Source: Geosiphon pyriformis
Lineage: Eukaryota; Glomeromycota; Glomeromycetes; Archaeosporales; Geosiphonaceae
Assembly: GCA_016748015.1 (NCBI GenBank)
Contig: JAAOMT010000034.1
Location: forward strand, 140,000-203,999
Direction of reading: 5' to 3'
DNA: 64,000 bases
Numbering within the stretch: position 1 is the first letter of the stretch; every line of letters begins with the position of its first letter. Below are positions 34,370 through 45,200 of the stretch, piece by piece. Under the pieces are notes generated by a model, which was not told the DNA's origin, searched no databases, and was given only the letters and a program-made list of their open reading frames with translations. A program made the position numbers and the translations under genes.

Positions 34370-35093
34370 AAAATCACTAGCAATATTGAGAATATGCTGA
34401 GTAGTACTCTGACTACTACCAATTTAAATTGTATTATTGATGAAGGTGCTGACAGCAAAAAAAGAAGAAAGCCCAGTCTGAAATTCAGCATGACCATCCT
34501 TAAAAACAAAATAAGAATTTAATCTATACCCATACACACTTTTTTGATGCTTAACTTTACACAACAGAGGATCATAAAATATGTGCCACAGAAGGGGGGA
34601 AAAAACTTCTTCTTGGTCCAAACTATTATGCACATGATAATCATTTGTCAAACCAAAATCTGTCATAATCCTATTAGTATAATTTCTATGAATATTACCA
34701 AAAAATTGGATGAATTTGCTGCACATCTTAATCTTGACCAAACTTTTCTCAAGATATTTCCAGCTGACTGAATTGTATGTCTTCTACATGTCTTGCAAAA
34801 CCAGCCAAAGCTCTTTGTTCTTTTTCAAAGCATCTTTAATAACTGAGCCAATTGCAAAAATAAGAGAATGAGTTGATGTGCCTTTTAAAACCAAAAAATT
34901 GTCCCAAAACATCAAAAGTGCTGCATGCCAAAGAAATCTTGGAAAGAACCTTGTGAGCTGTCTCAATTAAAGCAATAGGATGGGTATTCATTAGAACACT
35001 TTTCCAATCATAAGGCTTAGGAATCATCAAGACCCAAGCCTCTTTCTAAAAGCCAGATACAGATTCACAAGCTAAACAAGAGTTCAAAAGCAC
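34370..35093 (-). pseudogene. Reverse transcriptase of LINE copy C, distal part
   Basis: Non-LTR-type RT segments: MIPKPYDWKSVLMNTHPIAL and ETAHKVLSKIS at 34836-35030, and GLTNDYHVHNSLDQEEVFSP followed by LLWHIFYDPLLCKVKHQ in 34424-34741. The catalytic box expected as F/Y-x-D-D reads FINN (codons at 34433-34438), so both Asp residues are Asn, G-to-A changes. The N-terminal part of RT is at 44755-45200, across Ty3-2. Confidence 0.85.
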
Positions 35094-35960
35094 TGTTATG
35101 GTTTAAGAATTTAGCAAAAAGAATCATAAAAATAATACAAACTATTCAATCATAATATAGCACAGTAATAATCTTAGAAAGGTAATGATTAACATAGTAG
35201 CAAACACCATTTCGCAATAGTGACAAGCACCAGTTCACAATAGCAGCCAACACCAACTGGTGATAGCAGCAAACACCAGGTTGAAATATCAAAAAGAAAG
35301 TATTTTCTCGTAGAACTACAAACATGTATATATACAGTAGTTTTAATATTGGGAAATAATCAATCAAGTAATAAAAATCATAACTTATCAAGCAACAGAT
35401 CCAATTTTATTCAACAAACTCCACTTTAAATCATACTTTCAAATTAAATATCCCAAGAAACCTTTAAAAATCAAAAAGAAATGAAAAAAAATATTTAAAA
35501 TGGAACTATCACAATCCAAAGTATTAAGAAACTTACTTGTATTATTTATTGAATGAAACTATCATTCATCAACTGAATCCCTTGGAAGAATAATCCTTGA
35601 TCAAGATTATTCACGTTGTTACTAATTGATAAAAGCTTTATTGTGAGAATTAGAAAAGCACTAAAGACCATTAACATTCTGTGTTTCTAGATTAGAGAAA
35701 CACATCAGGCAATTGCAAGAATAGCCTTAGAGAAGACCCCAAACAGTGGGTAGATTTCAGTTCAGCCTCTGAGAAAGAGTACATAAACACACACAACAAT
35801 CAAGAATTAAAGAATAACTTATATCACAACAGTAAAAAGAAAGCCTTCAGTATAACAGTGACATTATCACACAAATAGAATTGAGGAACTCATGAAAGAC
35901 TGATTGCAATTAAAGCGGAATATCAGCAATTAAATATAACAAGAAAACCATTCCGTAACA
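35094..35960 (+). repeat. 5' LTR of Ty3-2
   Basis: 867 bp. It includes the repeated AGCAAACACCA / AGCACCAGTT words near 35200-35280 and a TATATATACAGTA box near 35328. It differs from the 3' LTR by scattered substitutions, mostly transitions, and by an indel of about 11 bp near 35480. Confidence 0.94.
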
Positions 35961-35962
35961 TT

Positions 35963-35979
35963 TGGTGAACCCTACGAGG
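35963..35979 (+). promoter_or_regulatory. Primer binding site of Ty3-2
   Basis: Two bases inside the LTR, TGGTGAACCCTACGAGG. The complement ends in GGGTTCACCA, a plausible tRNA 3' end. It differs from the Ty3-1 site beyond the first five bases. Confidence 0.7.
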
Positions 35980-36042
35980 AAAGAAAATCAAAAAGGAAAT
36001 AATAATTAGCAATAATTCATTGCTAAAAAGGAAAAGACAAAA

Positions 36043-37850
36043 GTGGCGACAAAAACCCCTAATCTTACTGTTCTTGAATTCTGCCGTGCTATTTACACAC
36101 AAAATCAAAGTGATCTTGGATTACCAGAAGAGTGTTGTCCAGCAGAATCTGCCCTCACTTATTATATCAATGCCAGAATAAATTATCATATAGGAAAGAA
36201 AGAAGAACCACACAACGTAAAACTTGGATTGTATAGAGAATTATCACAATACACTACAAAAAAAGTAGCAGTAATAGCCACAACTATTGTCAAAATCCAT
36301 CGAGAAATTGAGCAATACGCCAACGAAAATTTTCCAATATCCACAGGAAACACTAGGGAATGCACCAACAAAACCAAAGAAAATTTAGAAACTAATCAGG
36401 AAAGTAACCAGCAAAAACTAGGAACACCAGCTCAAACGCCAAAGAAAACTGTCACTCAATCAATAAAAAAACAACATATTTATTCACCAGAAGATAAATC
36501 ATACCATTTTTCACCAGAAAATAAGATACAAATTCCATTAGGAGCTGCATCATCATCAACATCAACTCCACAAATGCCAAGAACTCTTAGTTATATTGAT
36601 AAAATTAAACAATGTAACTGGAGAGACATACCAATTACAGGAGGATATTCATCACTATTCCAAAACCCTTTTTTTTAGCCAAAATTTAGAATGGGGTTTG
36701 AAAACTGTGAAGAGGAGTCTGAATCGGAATTCGAAAAAGAGACCAGCGAAAAAACAATCACAAGACCAGTCACTGGAACAAGCAGCCAGTCCAAAAACCA
36801 AGAAACTTGTGATCAAGAGGAAAAACCAGATATAAGAGAAGCCACCTTTAGGAACGCTCAAGGAAATATCATCCCACCTCCTCTTAGACCAATAAACCCA
36901 CCAGCAGAAAACAGCAATGAAATGACCACACCATATATTGCAAGACTAACAGATTTCTCAGGAGAGGAAGAAAAAACAGATGTGTACACATGGCTCAAAG
37001 AAGCACAAAAAGCCATCAAAGAGCAATTCAAACATTACCCTTCTTCCTAAAAGGCACAGCCGACTTGTGATATCAAAGCCTAGAAACAAAACCCACGAGC
37101 TTTGCCAAATTTAAAAATGCACTCCTGGAGTATTTTAGCGACCCAAACACCATAATCCAACTACAGAACGAATTCAATACTATCAAGCAAAATACCAGTG
37201 AAACTGTCACCCAATACCTTGCTTGATTTAATCGAATTCGCCATCAGATTGAAGTGATTGAACAAAGATACTACACTGATCCTCAGGTTTTAAATCAGTT
37301 TATTAGAGGATTAAAAAGCAGCATTTTAGGAAGAGTATGCCCTGCCCACCCTAATTCCTTACCAGAAGCCGTTACGCTTGCTAGAGCCCTTGAATCGGCT
37401 GAGAAAGAAGCTAACCATAGTTAAATGGTTAACATGGTAATGGAGGAAAATAAGACAGAAACATTAGAGAAAAGAGTAACGCGATTAGGGGAGGAACTCT
37501 CTAAGAAAATAGAAAGTTATCTCATCCCGGATCCGAGAAAAAATACATACCAACCACCCCAAAAATGCAGCCAGGAAGTCAGTAACAGTCGAAATAATTG
37601 CTCATCACACCAGGAATTCAGAACAGAAACACACGCCTGCCATTTTTGCAAATGCGTAGGACATTTGATTAGTCAATGTCAAACGCAAATGATACAGGAA
37701 ACACGCAAAAATAATTACTACGCGCCACCCCAAATGCCCAGAAACCAGTACACGCCAATACCACGCCAATATCCCACCACGTATCAAAATCAAGGAGCTT
37801 ACCAGCAACAACCCATGATAGCCAACCCGAATTGGTGTTCCGAGGCCTGA
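36043..37850 (+). pseudogene. gag of Ty3-2
   Basis: The N-terminal region (36043-36678) begins at a GTG where Ty3-1 has ATG. It shares CPAESALTYYINARI and the later YHFSPENKI with related gags. A TAG at a Gln position (PFF stop PKF) precedes an acidic linker (36691-37050). The capsid-like core follows in another frame (FFLKGTADL, TGA at 37068-37070 for the Trp of Ty3-1, YQSLETKP; then FIRGLKSSILGRV). A TAA at 37422 replaces the Gln of NHTQA. The CCHC knuckle CHFCKCVGHLISQC lies in 37425-37850. A short deletion shifts the frame near 37035. Confidence 0.88.
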
Positions 37851-37877
37851 AATCAGCCCATGTAGAACCAGAACACG

Positions 37878-38465
37878 TTGGTCCAGAGGAATTCAAACTG
37901 TGCCAGAACCAATCAGCAAACCAATCCAAACTACCAAAATTATCAACAAACTTATCTTAATATACCGGAAAACCTGATCATTGGAAACAATAATGGTAGA
38001 AACATAAACAGAACCAAAAATTCCTCCAAATTGAACCAGACAATACCACCAGCAGTTGCCACCGAAGATAGCAGTCTTGCAGCTATTTTTCCTTTTGAAT
38101 TAGAGAAAAACAAGGTTATGTTCAGTGGAGCAGCATTGAACGAAAAATGCCCAATCACTGCTATGTATATGGAAGCCACTGTAAACAATACCCCAATCAA
38201 ACTTATCTTAAACAGTGGATCCGCTGGAAGCATCATAACGCTTCAACTAGTAAACCAACTGGGTTTCAAAGTTGATCGTGCCACAACATACCAAATCATA
38301 ACAGCTGATAGAAGTACAAAGCTGCCTCATGGCGAAATCGACTTATTTTCTTTTGAAATTAACAGCATAGTAATACCTACAAAAGTATTAGTAATGGACG
38401 CTACACAATATCAAGCATTAGTAGAGAATGACTGGTTAACAAAAGCCAACGCCACCCTAGACTGA
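37878..38465 (+). pseudogene. Retropepsin of Ty3-2 with lost catalytic Asp
   Basis: 195 codons. The active site reads LILNSGSAGSIITLQ: the catalytic Asp of LILDSGSAGS in Ty3-1 is Asn (AAC at 38211-38213), one G-to-A change. The rest of the fold is intact (NQLGFKVDRA, ITADRSTKLPHGEID, IVIPTKVLVMDATQYQ). The frame ends in TGA (38463-38465), where Ty3-1 has Trp in VLDWTMQEL. Confidence 0.9.
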
Positions 38466-39182
38466 ATCACCCAAGAGCTTCTGATCAATTATAATGGCCA
38501 CCAAACCAAAATTCCAGCCACCTGTGGCCACTTTCAAAAACCCAGCGCCAACCAAAGACCTACCTTCGAATTTGAGAAAAATCCAGCACTACCAGCCATC
38601 AAAACCTATCAGCTCTCTTGGGCTGATGACCAAAGAACAGGACTACCAGCCATACCAATATGGACCAGCGAAGAAAGATCCGAATGGAACCAGGTAAGTT
38701 TACGAAGAAACCACCAGCGACGCAGACCAAAGCTAGAATGCTCAGTTTGCAAGAAGAAACTCTTGTCTATGACTGCGTGCAGCACACCAAACGAAGACCC
38801 AAGAAACCCCACCCACTACTATTGTAACTGTTGTAACAAAGAAAAATACGGTTACCCAGAAAGACATGGAAAATGGGACAAGGAATCGTGCCTCGCTTGT
38901 GGAGAACCATTACCAAGAGGGTGCGACTGAAATGACTTACCAGGCAGAGGAAGAATGTGTGACACAACTTGCCAATACACGATCCTCATCTGTGACTGGG
39001 TAAGAGGAGGAATACTGTTCAAAGCAGCATTCAACAGAGCATTAAAAAGACTACAGCACTACCCACACGACAAGGACGAGTTGTATAACACCACACAAGC
39101 CAAAGTAAGAGGAGGAACCGCCGAAGAAATATGACATTGGAAAGAGTCAGCCGAAGTAGCTAATGAAGTCGTCAGCTACAAC
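38466..39182 (+). pseudogene. Cysteine-rich region between protease and dUTPase of Ty3-2
   Basis: Two frames with stops. It contains CSVCKKKLLSMTAC, YYCNCCNKEKYGYPERHG, SCLACGEPLPRGC, then TGA (38928-38930; Trp in Ty3-1), GRMCDTTCQYTILICDWV, and a helical stretch RALKRLQHYPHDKDEL. Spacing of the Cys pairs suggests a zinc ribbon. Another TGA at 39132 is again a likely Trp position. Function unknown; present in all three comparable elements. Confidence 0.72.
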
Positions 39183-39980
39183 ATGTTCGACCCAGTAGAC
39201 AAATTCCAGGACTACTACCAACAACTATGCCCCACTCGACAAGAGCAAGAACAATACCTCGCTCAAATCAACACTTACCTCTGCGAAAACTGTCTCATCC
39301 CGTGCCAAAATCAGTGCTGTAAAGAGTGTCAAGACGAAAGAGACTTAGAAAGAAAAATGGAAATTGAGAATCAGCAGTCTCAAAATCAATCAATAAATCA
39401 ACAAGACTCACCTGACGGTCCTGAGTCAGAAAAATTTGTAGCCTATACTGACCTAGAACAGGTGACCAACATCCGATACTTCGACAACAGGCACTTAGGA
39501 ATAATACCCGAAAGAGCCCATTCAACTGATGCTGGATTCGATCTACGTTATCCGGAAGACCAATCCACAACGTTACCACCCAAGAGCATCACCAAAATCG
39601 ACTTAAAAATAGCAGTTGAAATTCCGCCAGGAATAATGGTTCAAATGATATCGCAATCAAGCCTCGCGAAAAAAGGAATAAGCGTTCAAGGAGGAGTAAT
39701 TGACTCCAGATACACTGGAAATTTGATGGTTTTGCTACAGAACAATTCAGAAAAGCCTTATACCATTGAATCTAAGGAAAAGATTGCACAAGCAATTTTC
39801 CTACCATTGGTAAAAATTGCGTGCCAGTGGAAAATCGTGAGGTATTGTCACAAACAATGAGAGGAACTTTTGGTTTCGGATCGATAAGAAAAGGAATTGA
39901 AGCAAATTTCGCTGAAACAATAGAGGAAAAAGGCGAAGTAATTAAAAATAAGCGGTCCATCACGCTTCTACCATATGAAA
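39183..39980 (+). pseudogene. dUTPase of Ty3-2 Pol
   Basis: An upstream part with the second Cys cluster (CENCLIPCQNQCCKECQ) leads into the dUTPase. Motif 1 is AGFDLRYP, motif 2 SQSSLAKKG, motif 3 VIDSRYTGNL, motif 4 EKIAQAIFLP. A small deletion near 39815 then shifts the frame, and motif 5 (MRGTFGFGSI) lies in the next frame. Compared with Ty3-1, one active-region residue of motif 3 is Ser-Arg rather than Ala-Gly. Otherwise it is well preserved. Confidence 0.9.
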
Positions 39981-41722
39981 AATCAGAAATAAGAATAAAA
40001 AGGACAATTAAAGAAAAAGACTTAATATTTGAGCCCTACCCAGAAACTTGCCAACAGTTTCTCATAGGACTTACTAACCTTTTTATTCCAGCTGATAAAG
40101 CTCAATGGATAAAAATTCCTATCGCAAACACCACAGAAGAACCTGTCTACATTCTGAAAGATACCATCATTGGATACCTCGGAACAGAGCTAGAAAATGC
40201 GTCAACACCACAAGAAATTCTAAATTTCCCAGAAATTGCCCTCTACTGTGAACTCATTTCAATAAATTGGCAACAACTGGTAGAATGCTATCAATTTACG
40301 CCAGAAGAATTGGCCAAATTAAACATTGGAACAATGGATCCTGACCAACAGCGACAATTAAAAGCATTAATTTTAAAATACTCTGATATATTTTCAAGAA
40401 ATGGCAAATTTGGTAGAACCAACTTGGTTCAACACCAAATCCCCACTGGAGATGCCAGACCTGAAAAACAACATGCTTACCATGTCCCACCAATGGAGCA
40501 TAATTTTATCAGAGAAGAAGTCCAAAGCATGTTAGAAAAAGGAATAATACAACCATCAATGAGCCCATGGTCCTCACCAGTTGTTTTAATAAGGAAAAAG
40601 AATGGAAAAATTAGATTTTGCGTCGACTATTGCAAACTAAACAGCAAAACAACCAAAGACTCATACCCAATACCATTAATTGACGAAATTTTCGACGTTT
40701 TTGAAGGAGCAAAATGGTTTTCTACACTGGACTTGACCAGTGGGTACTGGCAAGTGGAAATGAACCCAAAGAACAGGCATAAAACAGCATTCACAACACA
40801 AAATGGCAATTATGAGTTCAATGTAATGCCATTTGGATTAACAAATGCTCCCGCGATATTCCAAAGACTAATGGACGTAATTTACTCCGGAATCCTGTAG
40901 TAATCCGTTGTTGTCTACTTGGATGATACAAATGTTTTCTCGTCAAAATTCACGGATCATCTCCAACATTTACAACAAGTTTTTGAGAGATTGAGACACG
41001 CTGGACTTAAACTAAATCTAGAAAAATGTTTCTTTGGGAAAAATGAGCTAGCACTTTTAGGACACGTAGTTGGAAAAGATGGAATAAAACCAGATCCATC
41101 AAAAATAGACAAAGTGAAAAATTTTCCAGTACCTCGAAACGTTTCAGAAGTTAGAAGCTTTTTAGGACTCGCATCTTATTACTGCCACTTTGTAGAAAAC
41201 TTTTCAAATATTGCCAAACCCCTTAATTATCTACTATCTAAAAATGTGAAGTTTGAATGGACTGAAACACAACAAAAAGCTTTTGAGTACCTTAGACAAA
41301 AGCTCATTGAATCACTAATAATGATCTATCCGAATTTCAACAAGAAATTCATTTTGGCTACAGATGCCTTTAGAACTGGACTTGGAACCATTCTGTCACA
41401 AAAAGATGATAATGGAAGAGAACGTGTAATCACTTATGCCAGCAGAAGTCTCAGTACAGCAGAACAAAACTACGCAGCACATGAACTTAAATGCTTAGCA
41501 GTAGTCTGGAGTTGTGTTCACTTTGACACATATTTACGGTACCAACTCTTTGAGATTACGACAGATCATAGAGGTCTGGTCTGGTTAAATAACAAAAAAG
41601 TGCTAAAAGAAAAATATGCCAGATGGTCACAAATGTTAGCACCATACAATTATATTATCAAATACAAAGAAGGTACCAAAAATGCTAATGCCGACTGTTT
41701 GTCAAGAATGAGACACACATAA
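39981..41722 (+). pseudogene. Linker, reverse transcriptase and RNase H of Ty3-2
   Basis: After the dUTPase comes the beta-rich linker (LFIPADKAQWIKIPI, IIGYLGTELE), then RT: SPWSSPVVLIRKKNGK, FCVDYCKLN, LDLTSGYWQVEM, MPFGLTNAPAIFQRLM. Consecutive stops TAG-TAA (40898-40903) stand where Ty3-1 has Trp-Lys, just before the YLDD box (VVVYLDDTNVFS). The thumb (FLGLASYYCHFV) and RNase H follow: ATDAFRTGLGTILSQ, ELKCLAVVWS, TTDHRGLVWL, NADCLSRM. The RNase H Asp, Glu, Asp residues are present. Confidence 0.94.
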
Positions 41723-41751
41723 AAATCACCAACCCACCTGCCACAACAACA

Positions 41752-43131
41752 ATGAACAACCTCCTTTACAAAAACCTCAGCCAATACTTGGAAACACTAC
41801 AAATAGACAAAGAAATGCCAGTAAAAGAGCTAAATAAGCTCCAAAAATTAGCAAAACACTATTTCATCCAAAATCACATACTTTATTACCGGAATTGACA
41901 AAATCCAGATAATTCATTAAGAGTTATAACCATAGATAAAAAAAAAACTATTTTATTTAACATGCACTCAGATATTCATTTAGGCCACTTTGGAAAAACA
42001 GCAACCATCCAACGTGCAACTAGCTGTTACTATTGGCCAAAAATGAGTTCAGACATAATCCAATACATAAGAAATTGTGACCCATGCCAACGAAGAGGAG
42101 GAGCAAAAACAACGGAATTATTAAGACCAATAAAAGTTGGACAGCCATTTAACAGAATCGGAATTGATTTAGTTGGACCCTTACTAATGACAACAAAAAA
42201 CAACCATTATATTGCAGTAGCCATGGACTATCTCACCAAATGGCCAAAAGCTAGAGCTATTAAAACAGCTGATGCTATTTCCGTAGCTCAATTCGTACAT
42301 GAAGACTTAATTTGCCAACATGGATGTCCACAAGAATTGCTATCAGATCAAGGCACACACTTTGTAAACAGCACCTTAAAAGAACTTAGCCAAAAATTTG
42401 GAATCAAGCGACCACTGTTATCACCATACCACCCTCAAACAAATGGATTAGTTGAAAAATTTAATCACACATTATGCGAATCACTGGCGAAAATTAGTAA
42501 CGAACATGAAAAAGAATAGGATTTGTTCATACCAGCAGTACTACTAGCATATAGAACAGTAAAATAAGATACTACACAATTCACACCATTTAAACTAGTT
42601 TATGAAAGAAAAGCCACATTACCCGTTGAACTTACTATCCCAACTTATCCAAGTAACACTATCACGGAAGCAACATTCCAGGAAACACTACTTAGAAGAA
42701 CATACGAATTAATGGGAACTTTAGAAAACAAAAGAAGAAAAGCAGCACAAAATATTGAACAATCACAAAAACAACAAAAAGTGAGACATGATAACCAGTT
42801 ACCAGATAATATAATTAGCTACAAAATTGGAGATAAAGTATTGTTGCATCGTACAAAAATGGAAAAACAGTGGAGTGGAAAATTTGATCACAAGTGGGAT
42901 GGACCATTTTATATTCACGAAATACTTGGAAATGGAGCATACAAGCTAAGACTAGATGATAAAATATTAAGAAAAGCAGCACATGGTAACCGGCTGAAAT
43001 TCTATTACAGTAAACCAGTAATAACAACAAAAACACCCAGAATTGGAACACAATTACCTTTAATTCTACCAGAACAAATTCCACGAGATTTAGAACCAAT
43101 AGTTTTAATTGAACATTATTCGAAAAGATAA
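41752..43131 (+). pseudogene. Integrase of Ty3-2
   Basis: HHCC zinc region (IHLGHFGKTATIQRA, YYWPKM, NCDPCQRRGG) and DDE core with IDLVGP, LLSDQGTHFVN and the Glu in NGLVEKFNHTL, so the catalytic triad is intact. A TGA (41896-41898) before the zinc region, a TAG (42517) at a likely Trp and a TAA (42565) at a likely Gln break it. The C-terminal GPY/F module is KWDGPFYIHEILGNGAYKL. No chromodomain was recognised. It ends in a TAA at 43129 that is again a plausible Gln; the same frame continues. Confidence 0.93.
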
Positions 43132-43884
43132 TTAATCTTAGATCACAGCAAAAATGATTTAACAACCATAAAAACGCATGCAAAAGATTCCAAAATAACA
43201 GTCAAAATTAAAACAATGATACTTATTCCAGAAAACATCAACAATATAACTCAACAATTAGTTGAAAGCTTACAACAATTAAAATCCGATCTAGAAATCA
43301 CAGTTAATAGCTCCAAAATAACATACATAAAAAGAACAATAGAAAATCCAAAAACAAGAAAAGAACATAATTTCGAACCATATAATATTGCCAAATATAA
43401 CAACAAATTTATTAGCAAAGTTATTGAAAAATTAGAGATAGCATTGGGCAATACATTAATAATGGAAAAAATAGAAATAAGTGAATTAAGACCAGACACA
43501 TTTAGCAACTTAAAAACAAAATTTCCAATTAATTACTGTTATTATCAACTAGGAAAGCACTTGAACATACAAACATTATACTCAAAAGACTCAACTAGAG
43601 TGTTTAACAAAACAACTATCCAACTATTAGAACCTTTCATTGGAAAAACCAATATTACATTCCATTCAAAAACAGTTTACAGAATTTTCAAAGCATTTGA
43701 AAACTGTCACAAATTATTGTTGGACCCAACCATGAACATAATAACAACTAACAGTATTGGACGACTTACCAACTCGCAATTTCAAGAATTACAACAACAA
43801 ATTAATAACACAGTATTGAATCACTATAGTAACTTAGAATTTAATGAAGAAATTAACTTCGATTTCGATGGAGCTCAATCTTGA
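43132..43884 (+). pseudogene. C-terminal Pol extension of Ty3-2, unknown function
   Basis: About 250 codons in the same frame as the integrase C-terminus, separated from it by a single TAA. It has no Cys/His cluster and no membrane segment. It is mostly polar and predicted helical by eye (QQLVESLQQLKSDLE, VIEKLEIALGNTL, LTNSQFQELQQQINN) and ends NFDFDGAQS at the polypurine tract. The last part matches the 3' frame of Ty3-1. I cannot name a family. An envelope protein is unlikely for lack of a signal peptide or transmembrane segment. Confidence 0.75.
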
Positions 43885-43897
43885 AAGAAGGGGATAA
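43883..43897 (+). promoter_or_regulatory. Polypurine tract of Ty3-2
   Basis: GAAAGAAGGGGATAA directly before the 3' LTR: the expected position and composition for the plus-strand primer. Confidence 0.8.
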
Positions 43898-44754
43898 TGT
43901 TATGGTTTAAGAATTTAGCAAAAAGAATCATAAAAATAATACAAACTATTCAATCATAATATAGCACAGTAATAATCTTAGAAAAGTAATGATTAACATA
44001 GTAGCAAACACCATCTCACGATAGTGGCAAGCACCAGTTCACAATAGCAGCCAATACTAACTGGTAATAGCAGCAAACACCAGGTTGAAATATCAAAAAG
44101 AAAGTATTTTCTCGTAGAACTACAAACATGTATATATACAGTAGTTTTAATATTGGAAAATAATCAATCAAGTAATAAAAATCATAATTTATCAAGCAAC
44201 AGATCCAATTTTATCCAACAAACTCCACCTTAAATCATACTTTCAAATTAAATATCCCAAGAAACCTTTAAAAATCAAAAAGAAATATTTAAAACTGAAC
44301 TATCACAACCCAAAGTATTAAGAAACTTACTTGTATTATTTATTGAATGAAACTATCATTCATCAACTGAAACCCTTAGAAGAATAATCCTTGATCAAGA
44401 TTATTCACGTTGTTACTAATTGATAAAAGCTTTATTGTGAGAATTAGAAAAGCACTAAAGACCATTAACATTCTGTGTTTCTAGATTAGAGAAACACATC
44501 AGGCAATTGCAAGAATAGCCTTAAAGAAGACCCCAAACAGTGGGTAGATTTCAGTTCAGCCTCTGAGAAGGAGTACATAAACACACACAACAATCAAGAA
44601 TTAAAGAATAACTTACATCGCAATAGTAAAAAGAAAGCCTTCAGTGTAACAGTGACATTATCACACAAATAGAATTGAGGAACTCACAAAAGACTGATTG
44701 CAATTAAAGCGGGATATCAGCAATTAAATATAACAAAAAAACCATCCCGTAACA
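43898..44754 (+). repeat. 3' LTR of Ty3-2
   Basis: An 857-bp partner of 35094-35960, starting TGTTATGG and ending CCCGTAACA, then GCAC. An indel relative to the 5' LTR lies near 44285. Confidence 0.94.
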
Positions 44755-45200
44755 GCACCAAAAGCAGATTAAGAACTAATTCATTACAATGCTTCCACAG
44801 CTTATTCAAAATATCTGTGAGACCAGCAGTTTTACTATTAGGCAAATTAGAAACCACCCTATATAATTCATCAAATCCATTAGAACACATCACACCAGAA
44901 AAAGCTCCATCAAAAACATACTCCAAAGATTGATATTAATGGCTCTAATTATCGGCAATATTATTGACCACCTGATATTTTTTAGTCCAATTTTCCATGA
45001 TTGTATCTACCTTAAATTTGACCAACTCAGGCTCTAAGACCAATTCATTGTCCACAACCAAATGATTCAACACTATTTTATGAAAGGGATGCTCTAGCAT
45101 ACTCCTGATAGTATGACTCTTGTCCAATTCAAAATTTTTCATCCTCTTATAAATTGCCTATTTGATGTAAAACTCTTCAGCATGCTTCAATTATAACAAT
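44717..45200 (-). pseudogene. Reverse transcriptase of LINE copy C, proximal part
   Basis: 45142 to 44755 encodes FHKIVLNHLVVDNELVLEPE, ENWTKKYQVVN, then after a stop GFDELYRVVSNLPNSKTAG and LTDILNKLWKHCNEL, the usual start of LINE RT domains (SNLPNxKAxG, then N/D-E/I-x-K). Copy B has the same stretch at about 25960-26220. The last bases below 44755 belong to the Ty3-2 LTR, not the LINE. Confidence 0.82.

Larger units (their letters stand above)
31940..35093 (-). mobile_element. LINE copy C, 3' part (RT, RNase H, zinc motif, C-terminus)
   Basis: The downstream half of a minus-strand LINE, the least A/T-shifted copy of its family in the window. It is cut at 35093 by Ty3-2, whose 4-bp duplication GCAC flanks both sides; the reading resumes at 44755. 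It holds the end of RT, RNase H, a Cys/His motif and an extended C-terminal region. The tail near 31,940-31,960 (minus strand AACTTCACTTGTTAAATGAAT, then A-rich) resembles the tails of copies A and D. Confidence 0.85.
35094..44754 (+). mobile_element. Complete but decayed Ty3/gypsy retrotransposon Ty3-2
   Basis: A 9.66-kb plus-strand element with LTRs 35094-35960 and 43898-44754. Termini are TGTTATGG and CCGTAACA, and the target duplication is GCAC (35090-35093 and 44755-44758). Domain order is the same as Ty3-1: gag, retropepsin, cysteine-rich region, dUTPase, RT, RNase H, integrase, C-terminal extension. Its base composition is less A/T-shifted than all other elements here and the LTRs are very similar, so it is the youngest large insertion. 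At least eleven in-frame stops and several frameshifts inactivate it. It splits the RT of LINE copy C. Confidence 0.95.

Noticed and set aside
36043-37850. Domesticated gag gene of the host
   Set aside because: It has in-frame stops, a frameshifting deletion and a GTG in place of the start codon, and it lies between intact LTRs of one element.
36043-43131. TGA read as Trp (alternative genetic code) in the retrotransposons
   Set aside because: TGA sits at several Trp positions, but TAG and TAA also replace Trp and Gln in the same copies, and the host genes at 51133-60537 use TGG for Trp and TGA as stop. Transition mutation explains all of it.
43216-43884. Envelope-like gene downstream of integrase
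   Set aside because: There is no signal peptide, transmembrane segment or glycosylation-type ectodomain pattern, and it shares the integrase frame.
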